From an uncultured Amylibacter sp. (lineage in GTDB: Bacteria > Pseudomonadota > Alphaproteobacteria > Rhodobacterales > Rhodobacteraceae), in assembly GCA_905182285.1 (NCBI GenBank), contig CAJJAY010000012.1, forward strand, positions 62,001-126,000: a DNA stretch of 64,000 nucleotides. The letters are read 5' to 3'. The notes below the pieces were generated by a model. The model made no database searches. It worked only from the letters and a program-made list of their open reading frames with translations, and was not told where the DNA came from. Shown piece after piece: positions 36,157 to 44,763 of this stretch. The translations under genes were made by a program, and so were the position numbers. Numbering within the stretch: position 1 is the stretch's first letter; every line of letters starts with the position of its first letter.

Positions 36157-36423
36157 TTAGCATCCTTCCCCAAAACAAGTATTAACTAGATCAGTTAATG
36201 CTTTGGCGAGTTTCTCAGCTTCATTTCCATAAGTATTTATTTCTATATAAGTTCCCTTTGATGCAGCTAACATCATTAGTCCCATTATTGAACTTCCAAG
36301 TACATTAATACCGTCTTTTGAAACAGTAACTGATGCATCAAAATTTTCAACAATTTCAACAAATTTTGCTGAAGCCCGTGCGTGCAGCCCTTTTTCATTA
36401 ATAATCTGAATTTTACTTTTCAT
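36157..36423 (-). CDS. ptsH: Phosphocarrier protein HPr
   Basis: An 88-residue HPr. The active-site His is in KGLHARASAKFVE. The regulatory Ser site is in NVLGSSIMGLMMLAASKG, which matches the HPr kinase target. In alphaproteobacteria HPr belongs to the regulatory nitrogen PTS and not to sugar transport. The next gene upstream, EIIA, is 8 bp away on the same strand. Confidence 0.95.
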   Translation of the reverse strand: MKSKIQIINEKGLHARASAKFVEIVENFDASVTVSKDGINVLGSSIMGLMMLAASKGTYIEINTYGNEAEKLAKALTDLVNTCFGEGC

Positions 36424-36431
36424 ATATCTAT

Positions 36432-36827
36432 TTATATTCCCGCTGAGCCATTGCAGCAGTTAATATATTTTTTGCCAGCTTCCATTGAGACATCTAAAGC
36501 TTGATCAACAGTCATTGTTCGTGATTTAGCTAATTTAAGTAACATTGGAAGGTTTGCTCCATAAAGAATTCTGCGGTTATCACAGTCACAAGCTTTCATC
36601 GATAAGTTAGAAGGCGAACCACCAAACATATCTGTTACGACAATAACACCAGTTCCACTGTCTACAAAATTCGCAATATCACAGATTTCAGATTGTTTCT
36701 TTGAACGATCACACTCAGCAGCTATGGAGACTGCTTTGATGCCTCTTTGTGGACCCATGACATGTTCTATTGCCGCAAGATATTCTTCTGCTAGCCTTCC
36801 ATGCCCAACGATTACAATACCAATCAT
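36432..36827 (-). CDS. PTS EIIA component, mannose type (PTS-Ntr regulatory)
   Basis: A 131-residue EIIA of the mannose family. The phosphorylatable His is in MIGIVIVGHGRLAEEYL. The fold signature VVVTDMFGGSPSNLSMKACD is intact. No EIIB, EIIC or EIID follows, so it is a regulatory output protein of the PTS-Ntr and not a transporter. AGGAG stands nine bases before the ATG. The gene normally found between it and hprK, rapZ, is not here. Confidence 0.93.
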   Translation of the reverse strand: MIGIVIVGHGRLAEEYLAAIEHVMGPQRGIKAVSIAAECDRSKKQSEICDIANFVDSGTGVIVVTDMFGGSPSNLSMKACDCDNRRILYGANLPMLLKLAKSRTMTVDQALDVSMEAGKKYINCCNGSAGI

Positions 36828-36879
36828 TAGGGTAATTCTCCTAAGTACCGTGCAATTTTGCTACGTCTTTTATTTTTAC

Positions 36880-36902
36880 AGTGTGCCATAGTTCGTCACA
36901 CT
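36880..36902. promoter_or_regulatory. Inverted repeat upstream of the EIIA-HPr genes
   Basis: AGTGTG and CACACT are perfect 6-base arms separated by 11 bp, centred about 64 bp upstream of the EIIA start. This geometry suits a dimeric regulator, though chance occurrence is possible. The remaining gap up to hprK is very AT-rich. A 20-codon open frame on the minus strand (36827-36889) overlaps the EIIA start but has no ribosome-binding site. Confidence 0.3.
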
Positions 36903-37044
36903 AATTCCATTTTAACTATATATATCTCTTTTGTCATGGTAGCTATTCTATGTCTACCTTCTGAAGGAGATAATAATAAAAATTATAAATAATATTTAAT
37001 TTTTATTTTATAAATCTTAGTAAAAGTTTTAATAGGTCTATAAA

Positions 37045-37476
37045 TTATTTAATAGCAAAACCTTTTTTAAAGTATTGTAGAGCAATACTATGTAAATTTG
37101 GAATATTTGCACCATAAATTAATGATACCTGACAGTTATCTAACGAAATATATCTTTTCTTTGGTAGTCTTGAGATTTCGATTTCAGACATATTAATTAC
37201 TAAATCAATTTTTGTTTTTTTTATAAAATCACAATTTAAGATTCCCACTCTAGAAACTTCAATTTTTCCAGAAATATTTGGTGGGTTATTCGCTATAATT
37301 TTATTATCACAGGTATTTAGTACAATATAATCATCGCCAACTAAAATCGCTCCTATTGACATACATGCCAATGCTAAAGATGATTTTCCACTTCTTGGAT
37401 CTCCTAATATAAGAAGTCCTTTACCATTAAAATCAACACAAGACCCGTGTTGGAGACCTTTTTTTAGTTCAATCAT
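37045..37476 (-). CDS. hprK: HPr kinase/phosphorylase, short alphaproteobacterial form
   Basis: A 143-residue protein corresponding only to the C-terminal catalytic domain of Firmicutes HprK (about 310 residues), as is normal in alphaproteobacteria. Walker A is LGDPRSGKSSLAL, the following acidic motif is LVGDDYI, and the HprK signature is ISGKIEVSRVGILN. It phosphorylates the Ser of HPr. The track starts at a TTG at 37497; the ATG at 37476 matches the family N-terminus before GSCVDFNGKGLLI, although its ribosome-binding site is weak. It stands alone, about 217 bp upstream of EIIA, without the usual chvG/chvI sensor pair. Confidence 0.88.
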   Translation of the reverse strand: MIELKKGLQHGSCVDFNGKGLLILGDPRSGKSSLALACMSIGAILVGDDYIVLNTCDNKIIANNPPNISGKIEVSRVGILNCDFIKKTKIDLVINMSEIEISRLPKKRYISLDNCQVSLIYGANIPNLHSIALQYFKKGFAIK

Positions 37477-37646
37477 TAAATAATTACCAGTTTTCAATTG
37501 TAAAATTTACATAACCATAGATTACGCAATATTAAAAACTTTATCATATTGATAATTTATATGCAGTTAAAAAGACAAATAATTTTCATCAGATAAAATA
37601 AATTTTCATCAAAGTTAATTATTTCCAACACTTTTAAAAAAATAAA

Positions 37647-37666
37647 TATTGTTAGCGCTAACAATA
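37647..37666. promoter_or_regulatory. Perfect 20-bp palindrome, candidate LacI-family operator of pckA
   Basis: TATTGTTAGCGCTAACAATA is an uninterrupted 20-bp palindrome with a central CG, the hallmark of LacI/GalR-family operators. It lies about 85 bp upstream of pckA in the divergent hprK-pckA gap. A possible -35/-10 pair (TCGACA, 17 bp, TATAGC) lies just downstream. In rhizobia a LacI-family regulator, PckR, controls pckA; whether this site is its counterpart is inference. No regulator gene is in the window. Confidence 0.65.
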
Positions 37667-37750
37667 GGATAAGGCTGTCGACACTCTTATTATGGTTCGA
37701 TATAGCAAAAACATATCTGCTAAAAACTTGTTTACCAAGGAACTCATTCA

Positions 37751-39355
37751 ATGATTGTCGGGCACGTTAATCCAAGTCAAACTTTAGAAGAAAATGGAAT
37801 TTTTGGTACATCAAAAGTTTTTTATAACCTAAAAGATCATGACCTTATAACTGAAGCAATAAAACGTGACGAAGGCGTACTAGGTAATGGTGGTGCTTTT
37901 CTAGTTTCTACTGGTAAATATACTGGTAGGTCTCCTAAAGACAAATTTGTAGTGAATGAAAATAGTGTTCAAAGTACGATTTGGTGGGAAAATAATACAC
38001 CAATGGAAATATCTGCATTCAATAAATTAAAATCAGATATGTTAGGTCATATGGCTCAAAAAGAATATTTTGTGCAGGATCTCTATGCCGGATCAGATCC
38101 CGAACATAAATTAAATGTACGCATGATTACGGAGCTAGCCTGGCATAGCCTTTTTATACGCACAATGTTACGTCGCCCAAAACTTGATGAGTTAAACATA
38201 TTTGAACCAGAGTTTACTGTTATTAATTGTCCAAGTTTTAATTCAGATCCTTCAAAACATGGTTGTAGATCAGATGTAGTTATTGCAATTTCATTTGAGC
38301 AAAAAACAATATTAATTGCCGGTACTGAATATGCAGGAGAAAATAAAAAGTCTATTTTTTCGATTTTGAATTATCTTTTACCTGAAAAAAATATTATGCC
38401 AATGCACTGCTCTGCCAACCACGCGATTGGCGATACGTCAGATACCGCAGTATTTTTTGGGTTATCTGGTACAGGTAAAACTACGCTATCAGCTGATCCC
38501 AATCGTGTGCTATTAGGCGATGATGAGCATGGGTGGTCTGACGATACTACGTTTAACTTCGAGGGTGGATGTTATGCAAAAACTATAAATTTATCCGCAG
38601 AAGCAGAACCAGAAATTCATGCAACTACAGCTAAATTTGGTACAGTTATCGAAAATATGATTTATGATAATTATACAAAGGAGTTAGATTTTCATGATGA
38701 TAGCTTAACAGCAAATATGCGCTGTGCTTATCCACTTGAATATATTTCCAATGCATCTAAGTCTGCAATTGGGGGACAACCAAATAATATAATAATGTTA
38801 ACTTGTGACGCTTTTGGCGTATTGCCTCCAATTGCACGCTTATCACCAGAGCAAGCTATGTATCATTTTTTATCAGGGTTCACCTCAAAGGTAGCAGGTA
38901 CTGAACGAGGCGTTACTGAACCTCAGCCAACATTTTCAACATGTTTTGGTGCACCATTTATGCCCCGAAGGCCTGAGGTATACGGAGCCTTACTTCGAGA
39001 TAAAATTGCTAAAAATAAATCTAAATGTTGGTTAGTTAATACAGGCTGGACTGGAGGAGCATATGGTCAAGGTACTAGAATGCCTATAAAAGCCACACGT
39101 GCACTATTAACTGCTGCCTTAAACGGCTCACTTAATGATAGTACATATCGTAAAGATGATAATTTCGGCTTTGATGTACCAACTCATTTAGAAGGCGTAG
39201 ATTCTAATTTATTAAACCCCCGCAATACTTGGGAGGACAAAAGCGCATATGACATAGCTGCAGCAAAACTTATTTCAATGTTTGTTGATAATTTTTCACA
39301 ATATGAAAACTTTGTAGGACCCTCTGTTTTAGATCAGGCAATCAAAAATAAATAA
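37751..39355 (+). CDS. pckA: Phosphoenolpyruvate carboxykinase (ATP)
   Basis: A 534-residue enzyme converting oxaloacetate and ATP to phosphoenolpyruvate, ADP and CO2, the entry to gluconeogenesis. The kinase P-loop is [16 protein letters not shown], the metal site is LLGDDEHGW, and the phosphate-binding N-terminal region includes [33 protein letters not shown] near the C-terminus is typical of the ATP-dependent class. The upstream palindrome suggests carbon-source control. Confidence 0.97.
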   Translation: MIVGHVNPSQTLEENGIFGTSKVFYNLKDHDLITEAIKRDEGVLGNGGAFLVSTGKYTGRSPKDKFVVNENSVQSTIWWENNTPMEISAFNKLKSDMLGHMAQKEYFVQDLYAGSDPEHKLNVRMITELAWHSLFIRTMLRRPKLDELNIFEPEFTVINCPSFNSDPSKHGCRSDVVIAISFEQKTILIAGTEYAGENKKSIFSILNYLLPEKNIMPMHCSANHAIGDTSDTAVFFGLSGTGKTTLSADPNRVLLGDDEHGWSDDTTFNFEGGCYAKTINLSAEAEPEIHATTAKFGTVIENMIYDNYTKELDFHDDSLTANMRCAYPLEYISNASKSAIGGQPNNIIMLTCDAFGVLPPIARLSPEQAMYHFLSGFTSKVAGTERGVTEPQPTFSTCFGAPFMPRRPEVYGALLRDKIAKNKSKCWLVNTGWTGGAYGQGTRMPIKATRALLTAALNGSLNDSTYRKDDNFGFDVPTHLEGVDSNLLNPRNTWEDKSAYDIAAAKLISMFVDNFSQYENFVGPSVLDQAIKNK

Positions 39356-39358
39356 AAA

Positions 39359-40087
39359 TTATTTTTTTGTATTTTTTAATCGTGTAATTAAACGATTGCG
39401 AGATTCTGGCAATTGGCGATCACCCAGTGAATCTGCAAGCCATGTTGAAAGAAAGTGTCCTGTAGTTTTTAAGCTATCTAAAATGTCTTCATGATCAGCA
39501 GTTTCAAATTTATTTCGTAAAAAACTTGGTAATGGTAGAAGTCGTTCTTTCCATTCACCTGCAGCCTTTCGGCTCACTGCTCGGCCAGTCTTAGGTGAAA
39601 CGTATATCAAATCTTGTGTAACATCAGTTACAGCACATGATTTTAAATCAAGGCCAAACCCCATTTCTTCGAGCACTTGTAATTCCCATAGGGCATAAAG
39701 TGGTTTCCAATCACCATTTAAATTTAAAACGTTCATTAAATTTAAAGTGCTTTTATAAAGGCTAATTAGTGGCATGCGATCTGGAAAAGAAAAACTGATT
39801 ATGGAACAAATTGAACTTAAAGCAGCAAGTCTCAATCGATCATCAAACATATCGGAACGACTCTCCAATTGTTCTACACGAAAATTTCCCAAATGCTCTT
39901 CTAAACGTGCTCGCCATTCTAACTTGACTTGCGATCCAGGTTGTAAAGTTGCTGCCATTTTTCTTGATGCACCACCTCTAACTACACCTGAGTGACGCCC
40001 ATGTGTTGGAGTAAATACATCAATTATAGCGGAGTTTTCACCATACTTACGTACAGATACAATCACTCCTTCGCTAGTCCAATTCAT
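39359..40087 (-). CDS. recO: DNA repair protein RecO
   Basis: A 242-residue recombination mediator that loads RecA with RecF and RecR. The N-terminal OB fold begins MNWTSEGVIVSVRKYGENSAIIDVFTPTHGRHSGVVRGG. The helical C-terminal part follows (WKPLYALWELQVLEEMGFGLDLKSCAVT). The zinc-ribbon Cys set of some RecO proteins is reduced to a single Cys, as is common in alphaproteobacteria. It is last in the long rpoZ-to-recO minus-strand run and ends just before the convergent pckA end. Confidence 0.93.
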   Translation of the reverse strand: MNWTSEGVIVSVRKYGENSAIIDVFTPTHGRHSGVVRGGASRKMAATLQPGSQVKLEWRARLEEHLGNFRVEQLESRSDMFDDRLRLAALSSICSIISFSFPDRMPLISLYKSTLNLMNVLNLNGDWKPLYALWELQVLEEMGFGLDLKSCAVTDVTQDLIYVSPKTGRAVSRKAAGEWKERLLPLPSFLRNKFETADHEDILDSLKTTGHFLSTWLADSLGDRQLPESRNRLITRLKNTKK

Positions 40088-40097
40088 TATTTATATG

Positions 40098-40430
40098 CTA
40101 GACGTTCAAACTCTTATCGTCCAGTAAGTGCCTTCCATTTCGGTCTTCAACTTCTAAAACCCAAAGATCTGAATCAAATTTAATTTGCTCGATTATAGTT
40201 TCATTTATTTCTATTTCTGTGCCTTCCAAGAATAGTGTCCATTGACGATTAAAGTTTTCATCAAAAGTTCTATGAAAAAGCTTTGCCATACCATCAAGAG
40301 TATTCAATTTAATTAAAATTGCTCCAGCAACGGCATCACCTTTATTTGTAACGAATGCAGGTATTTCGAAAAGCTGTAATCGTCTTCGATATGCTGAAAT
40401 CCAAAAATCTGTAGTTAGTCGAGCAGTCAT
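40098..40430 (-). CDS. DUF1491 family protein
   Basis: A 110-residue protein of the alphaproteobacterial DUF1491 family. Recognisable features are the N-terminal TARLTTDFWISAYRRRLQ, the central AGAILIKLNTLDG and the C-terminal DSDLWVLEVEDRNGRHLL. No membrane segment or known catalytic motif is visible, and the function is unknown. It overlaps era by ATGA and precedes recO by 10 bp, so it is probably translated with the DNA/RNA maintenance operon. Confidence 0.88.
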   Translation of the reverse strand: MTARLTTDFWISAYRRRLQLFEIPAFVTNKGDAVAGAILIKLNTLDGMAKLFHRTFDENFNRQWTLFLEGTEIEINETIIEQIKFDSDLWVLEVEDRNGRHLLDDKSLNV

Positions 40431-41338
40431 TTTGTATCTTTAAAGTTTAAACCCATCTCAGTATAACGCTCTGCTTCATTTTCCCAATTAGGTCTTACGC
40501 GAACTTGTAAGAATAAATGAACTTCACGTCCCATCATTTCTTTAAGTTCATTTCTAGAAGCCATTGAGACACTTTTAATTGTTTCACCCTTTGGACCAAG
40601 AGCAATGCCTTTATGGCCTTCACGTGCAACATAGATAACTTGCTCAATTCGAACTGAACCATCTTTCTTTTCATCCCACTTTTCTGTTTCTACCGTTAAA
40701 GTGTATGGTAATTCTTGATGAAGCCTTAGCATTAATTTTTCCCGCGTCATCTCAGCTGCAATCATTCTCATTGGAACATCAGCAATCTGGTCTTCAGGGT
40801 ATAGATAAGGTCCTTTAGGTAAGTTTAAAGAAAGCCAATCTTGGAGTACTTTGACACCGTAACCTTTTTCTGCAGAAATCATAAATGTCTCTTCAAAACT
40901 TAGTCTTTCATTCAAACTTTGGGTCAAACTTAAAAGTGCATCAGATTTTATTCTATCTATCTTATTAATTGCCAATACCAACCTTTGACCTTTTACATCA
41001 CGTTTTTCTAAGCCTTCTATTATCATCTCAACACCATCAGTAATGCCACGATGAGCTTCGACAATTAAAACAACTATGTCTGCATCTGCTGCACCAGTCC
41101 AAGCAGCAGCTACCATTGCTTTATCTAATTTTCTTCTCGTTTTAAATAATCCAGGCGTATCAACAAAAACTAATTGGGAGTTATCTTGCATAGCAATTCC
41201 CCTTATACGAGCTCGAGTAGTCTGAACTTTATGTGTGACTATTGACACCTTTGCGCCAACAATACGATTCATTAAAGTGGATTTTCCAGCATTTGGTTCA
41301 CCGATTAAGGCTACAAATCCACATTTCGTATCTATCAT
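40427..41338 (-). CDS. era: GTPase Era
   Basis: Era binds 16S rRNA near its 3' end and guides small-subunit assembly. The 303-residue protein has G1 GEPNAGKST, G3 DTPGLF, G4 NKID and a C-terminal KH domain (VIYVAREGHKGIALGPKGETIKSVSMASRNEL). It starts two bases after the rnc stop and overlaps DUF1491. Confidence 0.97.
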   Translation of the reverse strand: MIDTKCGFVALIGEPNAGKSTLMNRIVGAKVSIVTHKVQTTRARIRGIAMQDNSQLVFVDTPGLFKTRRKLDKAMVAAAWTGAADADIVVLIVEAHRGITDGVEMIIEGLEKRDVKGQRLVLAINKIDRIKSDALLSLTQSLNERLSFEETFMISAEKGYGVKVLQDWLSLNLPKGPYLYPEDQIADVPMRMIAAEMTREKLMLRLHQELPYTLTVETEKWDEKKDGSVRIEQVIYVAREGHKGIALGPKGETIKSVSMASRNELKEMMGREVHLFLQVRVRPNWENEAERYTEMGLNFKDTK

Positions 41339-41340
41339 TT

Positions 41341-42021
41341 TTAACTCTCTAACTGACCTAAAAGGCCTGCTGCAGCTTCTTGGCTGGCCGCTCTTTTTGA
41401 TTGTGCCTGCGCTCTTGCGCTTTGGCCTGTTTCTATACTTACTTCAATTGTAAAAATTGGTGCGTGATCAGGACCAGATCTACCAATTTCTATGTACTTA
41501 GGCGTTGGTAATTTTTTTGCTTGAGCCCATTCTTGCAACATTGTTTTTGGGTCACGAGCATCATGTGCTGCATTATCTATATGGTTTGCCCATAGACGGA
41601 CAACCATATCTCTAGCAACTACATACCCTGCATCAAGATAAACTGCACCAATTACAGCTTCCATTGCATCACCAAGTACTGCTATTTTTCTGCGGCCACC
41701 AGATAACATTTCAGACCTACCCATTTTCAATGCTTCACCAAGTTTAATCTCAATCGCTACTTGAGCACATGTTTCTTTGCGTACAAGGGCATTAAACCTT
41801 GGCGCTAATAAACCTTCTGGAGCATCGGAATCTTTATGAAATAAAGCATCACTAATAGATAAACCAAGAACTCGGTCGCCTAAAAATTCTAACCTTTGAT
41901 TATCGCCACGTGTAGCGGATGATAAAGAAGAATGTGTCATTGCTTGTATCAATAGTTCAGGCTTTTTAAAATTATGACCTAATCGCTCAGAAAAAGCAGT
42001 TAATTCAGCAGCCGGCTTCAA
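41341..42021 (-). CDS. rnc: Ribonuclease III
   Basis: A 226-residue double-strand-specific endoribonuclease for rRNA and mRNA processing. The RNase III signature reads [15 protein letters not shown] with the catalytic acidic residues. A second acidic site is [19 protein letters not shown]-terminal double-stranded RNA-binding domain covers about residues 155-225 ([25 protein letters not shown]). It overlaps lepB by ATGA, the usual lepB-rnc-era order. Confidence 0.97.
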   Translation of the reverse strand: MKPAAELTAFSERLGHNFKKPELLIQAMTHSSLSSATRGDNQRLEFLGDRVLGLSISDALFHKDSDAPEGLLAPRFNALVRKETCAQVAIEIKLGEALKMGRSEMLSGGRRKIAVLGDAMEAVIGAVYLDAGYVVARDMVVRLWANHIDNAAHDARDPKTMLQEWAQAKKLPTPKYIEIGRSGPDHAPIFTIEVSIETGQSARAQAQSKRAASQEAAAGLLGQLES

Positions 42022-42803
42022 TTTAAAGCCTTAAAAAATCGATCTTTACGCCATGTCCAAAAATATAAAATTCTCGAGCCAGCAGATGAGAAAATCACAC
42101 GGTTTGCTCTTCCTATCAATTGCTCAAAAGGTACAAACCCTACTCCACCGATATTAGCTGGTATTCTACTATCTCCAGAATTATCTCGGTTATCTCCCAT
42201 AAAGAAATACTGCTCTTTAGGTACTGTAAAAACTGGTGTGTTGTCTGCAAAAGTTTCTGAAATATTTAAAACATTATGTTCTACGCCATTTGGCAAAGTT
42301 TCTATTGCAAGATCTTTTTTACATTCTGCCCCAAGACCAACAGGATCATTGGCACATCTTGGAATATTTTTCATAGGACCTTGCTGGCTCTTAACTTCTA
42401 TAAAAGAATTAGCTTTTTTTTGTGGAACTAATTTACCATTTAAATATAAAGTTCCATTTTTCATTTGTACTCGATCACCAGGAACTCCAATTAACCGCTT
42501 TATAAAATCTACTTGAGTAGTTGGGTGCTTGAAAACAACTATATCACCTCGTTCAGGCTCACTACCGAATATACGACCTGAAAAAGGGCACATGGAAAAT
42601 GGGCATGAGTGGCGCGAATAACCATATGCCATTTTATTAACAAACATAAAGTCACCTATTAATAAGGTATTCTTCATTGATCCCGATGGAATCCAAAATG
42701 GCTGAAAAAAAAGTGTGCGCACAACACCCGCAATTAACAATGCATACACCACTGTTTTAATTAACTCACCAATTCCATCTTCTTTTTTTTGTTTAATTGC
42801 CAT
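42018..42803 (-). CDS. lepB: Signal peptidase I
   Basis: Cleaves Sec and Tat signal peptides at the outer face of the inner membrane. One N-terminal helix ([17 protein letters not shown]) anchors the 261-residue protein. The catalytic Ser lies in [15 protein letters not shown] and the Lys in [14 protein letters not shown]. Box [15 protein letters not shown], is intact. Two Cys pairs occur in the periplasmic part ([12 protein letters not shown] and [15 protein letters not shown]), which could form disulfides. Confidence 0.96.
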   Translation of the reverse strand: MAIKQKKEDGIGELIKTVVYALLIAGVVRTLFFQPFWIPSGSMKNTLLIGDFMFVNKMAYGYSRHSCPFSMCPFSGRIFGSEPERGDIVVFKHPTTQVDFIKRLIGVPGDRVQMKNGTLYLNGKLVPQKKANSFIEVKSQQGPMKNIPRCANDPVGLGAECKKDLAIETLPNGVEHNVLNISETFADNTPVFTVPKEQYFFMGDNRDNSGDSRIPANIGGVGFVPFEQLIGRANRVIFSSAGSRILYFWTWRKDRFFKALN

Positions 42804-42869
42804 ATTGAACTCTTGAATTTGTTTTGATGTTTCTTGGGCTAATGCCCTCTTATAGTCAACCTGTCATTA

Positions 42870-43268
42870 TTATAACGGCAATGCTTCAATAACTACAAAT
42901 GCCTGTGCCCAAGGGTGATCGTCGGTCAGCGTTACATGAACAACAGCTTTATGGCCGTCTGGCGTCATATCAACCATTTTTTTAGCCGCCCAACCTGTTA
43001 ATTCCATTGTTGGTTGTCCTGACTTTAGATTCAATACAGACATATCTTTCCAAGAAATTCCCATAGCCAAACCAGTTCCTAAAGCTTTTGAGCATGCTTC
43101 TTTTGCAGCCCATCGCTTTGCGTAAGTTCCAGCTACATCTTTACGCTTTTCTGCTTTGTTTTGTTCTATATTAGTAAATACACGATCTTTAAATCTTTGC
43201 CCAAATCTATCTATTGTTTTTTGAATACGATCTATATTTGCTAAATCAGTTCCAATTCCTAAGATCAT
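42870..43268 (-). CDS. acpS: Holo-[acyl-carrier-protein] synthase
   Basis: A 132-residue enzyme transferring 4'-phosphopantetheine from CoA to acyl carrier protein. The [13 protein letters not shown]-terminus with metal-binding Asp and the [15 protein letters not shown] helix are diagnostic. It overlaps pdxJ by ATGA, a pairing conserved across proteobacteria. It follows lepB by a 66-bp gap in which no separate promoter is evident. Confidence 0.96.
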   Translation of the reverse strand: MILGIGTDLANIDRIQKTIDRFGQRFKDRVFTNIEQNKAEKRKDVAGTYAKRWAAKEACSKALGTGLAMGISWKDMSVLNLKSGQPTMELTGWAAKKMVDMTPDGHKAVVHVTLTDDHPWAQAFVVIEALPL

Positions 43269-44020
43269 GGTCTTGCATCATCCATTAACTTACGCATTTT
43301 TTTTATCGACGCTTCAAGGCCAATATAAATACTTTCACCAATCAAAAAATGGCCAATGTTTAACTCCATTACTTGAGGAAAAGCAGCAATAGGTTTAACA
43401 CAATCAAAAGTTAAACCATGCCCTGCATGGACTTCTAGTCCAAGCTTGTTTGCATATTCAGACATTTCACTTAATCGCTTTAATTCAATTTTGCAGTCTT
43501 CCACTCTACCCTCTGCATGTGCATCACAATAAGCACCAGTGTGTAATTCTATTACAGGCGCACCAATTCTTGCAGCACTTTCAATTTGCCTTTTATCAGC
43601 AGCAATAAATATTGATACTCTACAACCAGCTTCACGTAATGGTGCAATGAAATCACCTATTTTATTCTCTTCTCGTGCGACTTCTAACCCGCCTTCTGTT
43701 GTACGTTCCTCACGTTTCTCAGGGACAATACAAACTGCATGTGGAATATGACGTAGTGCAATTTCTTGCATTTCTTTTGTAGCAGCCATTTCAAAATTCA
43801 AAGGAACATTTAATCCATCTATTAATAATTCAATGTCCTTATCGGTTATATGGCGTCTATCCTCTCGTAAATGTGCTGTAATACCATCCGCACCAGCTGT
43901 CTCAGCTAAAAGCGCAGCTCTTAATGGATCAGGATACTTTCCACCACGTGCATTTCTTACTGTTGCTACATGATCAATATTAACGCCCAAACGCAAAGAA
44001 TTTGAAGATGATTTCACCAT
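43265..44020 (-). CDS. pdxJ: Pyridoxine 5'-phosphate synthase
   Basis: Condenses 1-deoxyxylulose 5-phosphate with 3-amino-2-oxopropyl phosphate in DXP-dependent vitamin B6 synthesis. The 251-residue TIM barrel starts with [18 protein letters not shown]. The [15 protein letters not shown] segment, the active-site Glu in LELHTGAY-like [13 protein letters not shown], and [13 protein letters not shown] are present. It is translationally coupled to acpS. Confidence 0.97.
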   Translation of the reverse strand: MVKSSSNSLRLGVNIDHVATVRNARGGKYPDPLRAALLAETAGADGITAHLREDRRHITDKDIELLIDGLNVPLNFEMAATKEMQEIALRHIPHAVCIVPEKREERTTEGGLEVAREENKIGDFIAPLREAGCRVSIFIAADKRQIESAARIGAPVIELHTGAYCDAHAEGRVEDCKIELKRLSEMSEYANKLGLEVHAGHGLTFDCVKPIAAFPQVMELNIGHFLIGESIYIGLEASIKKMRKLMDDARP

Positions 44021-44083
44021 TGCAATGTCCTATAATTATATTCAATTTGAATCATTTTTTTAAGTTAAAAGTATTCTTTACTT

Positions 44084-44731
44084 TTATATATCTTTTTTTG
44101 AATTTTCGGCTTCTCTTTTTTCACGGATTTCTTTAATTTTTTCTATAAGACGTCCACGACGTCGATGCTGGTATGCATTTACCAACGGCTTTGACACAAA
44201 ATAAATAACTATAGCCGTTATAAATCCCGGTAATAAACCACCAAAAAAGTAAGGAATAAACACAATATGGAAAAAATCTACAAATCCATCCCACTCAGTT
44301 GGGCCATATCCAAATAGAAATTTAATTCCACTCCAAATACTACTAAAAGCTTCACTAATTCCAAATCTAATTGTTTGCCATGCAGTTTCTTCAGGACCCA
44401 TGCCCATTATGAATAATCCAGTCTGATAACTAACAACTCCAATTATGGGGAATGTTACTGGATTACCAAAGAAAGTTCCCATCAATGAAGAAAGCACATT
44501 GCCGCGAAAAATAATTGCAAGAAATGCCGCTAAAAAAAAGTGTAAACCAAATAATGGTGAAAAACTTGCAAATGCTCCACATGCAAATCCTAGGGCAATT
44601 CTATGTGGAGTATCAGGAAGGCGCTTTAGTCGATAGCTAGTATAATTAATAACACGTCGCCATCCAGAACGAGGATAGACCCCCTCCTTAAACCATTGAA
44701 AGTAAGATAGCGGTGTGCGGCGTTTAAACAT
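44084..44731 (-). CDS. DUF2062 domain membrane protein
   Basis: A 215-residue protein with a basic N-terminus, the DUF2062 signature PHRIALGFACGAFASFSPLFGLHFFLA, and three or four membrane helices (about residues 45-75, 90-110 and 160-185), followed by a charged C-terminal tail rich in Arg, Lys and Glu. The function is not known. The same gene stands between rsh and pdxJ in many alphaproteobacteria, so its position is conserved. Confidence 0.9.
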   Translation of the reverse strand: MFKRRTPLSYFQWFKEGVYPRSGWRRVINYTSYRLKRLPDTPHRIALGFACGAFASFSPLFGLHFFLAAFLAIIFRGNVLSSLMGTFFGNPVTFPIIGVVSYQTGLFIMGMGPEETAWQTIRFGISEAFSSIWSGIKFLFGYGPTEWDGFVDFFHIVFIPYFFGGLLPGFITAIVIYFVSKPLVNAYQHRRRGRLIEKIKEIREKREAENSKKDI

Positions 44732-44763
44732 TAGATTAATAATCTACCTTAATATTATATTAT

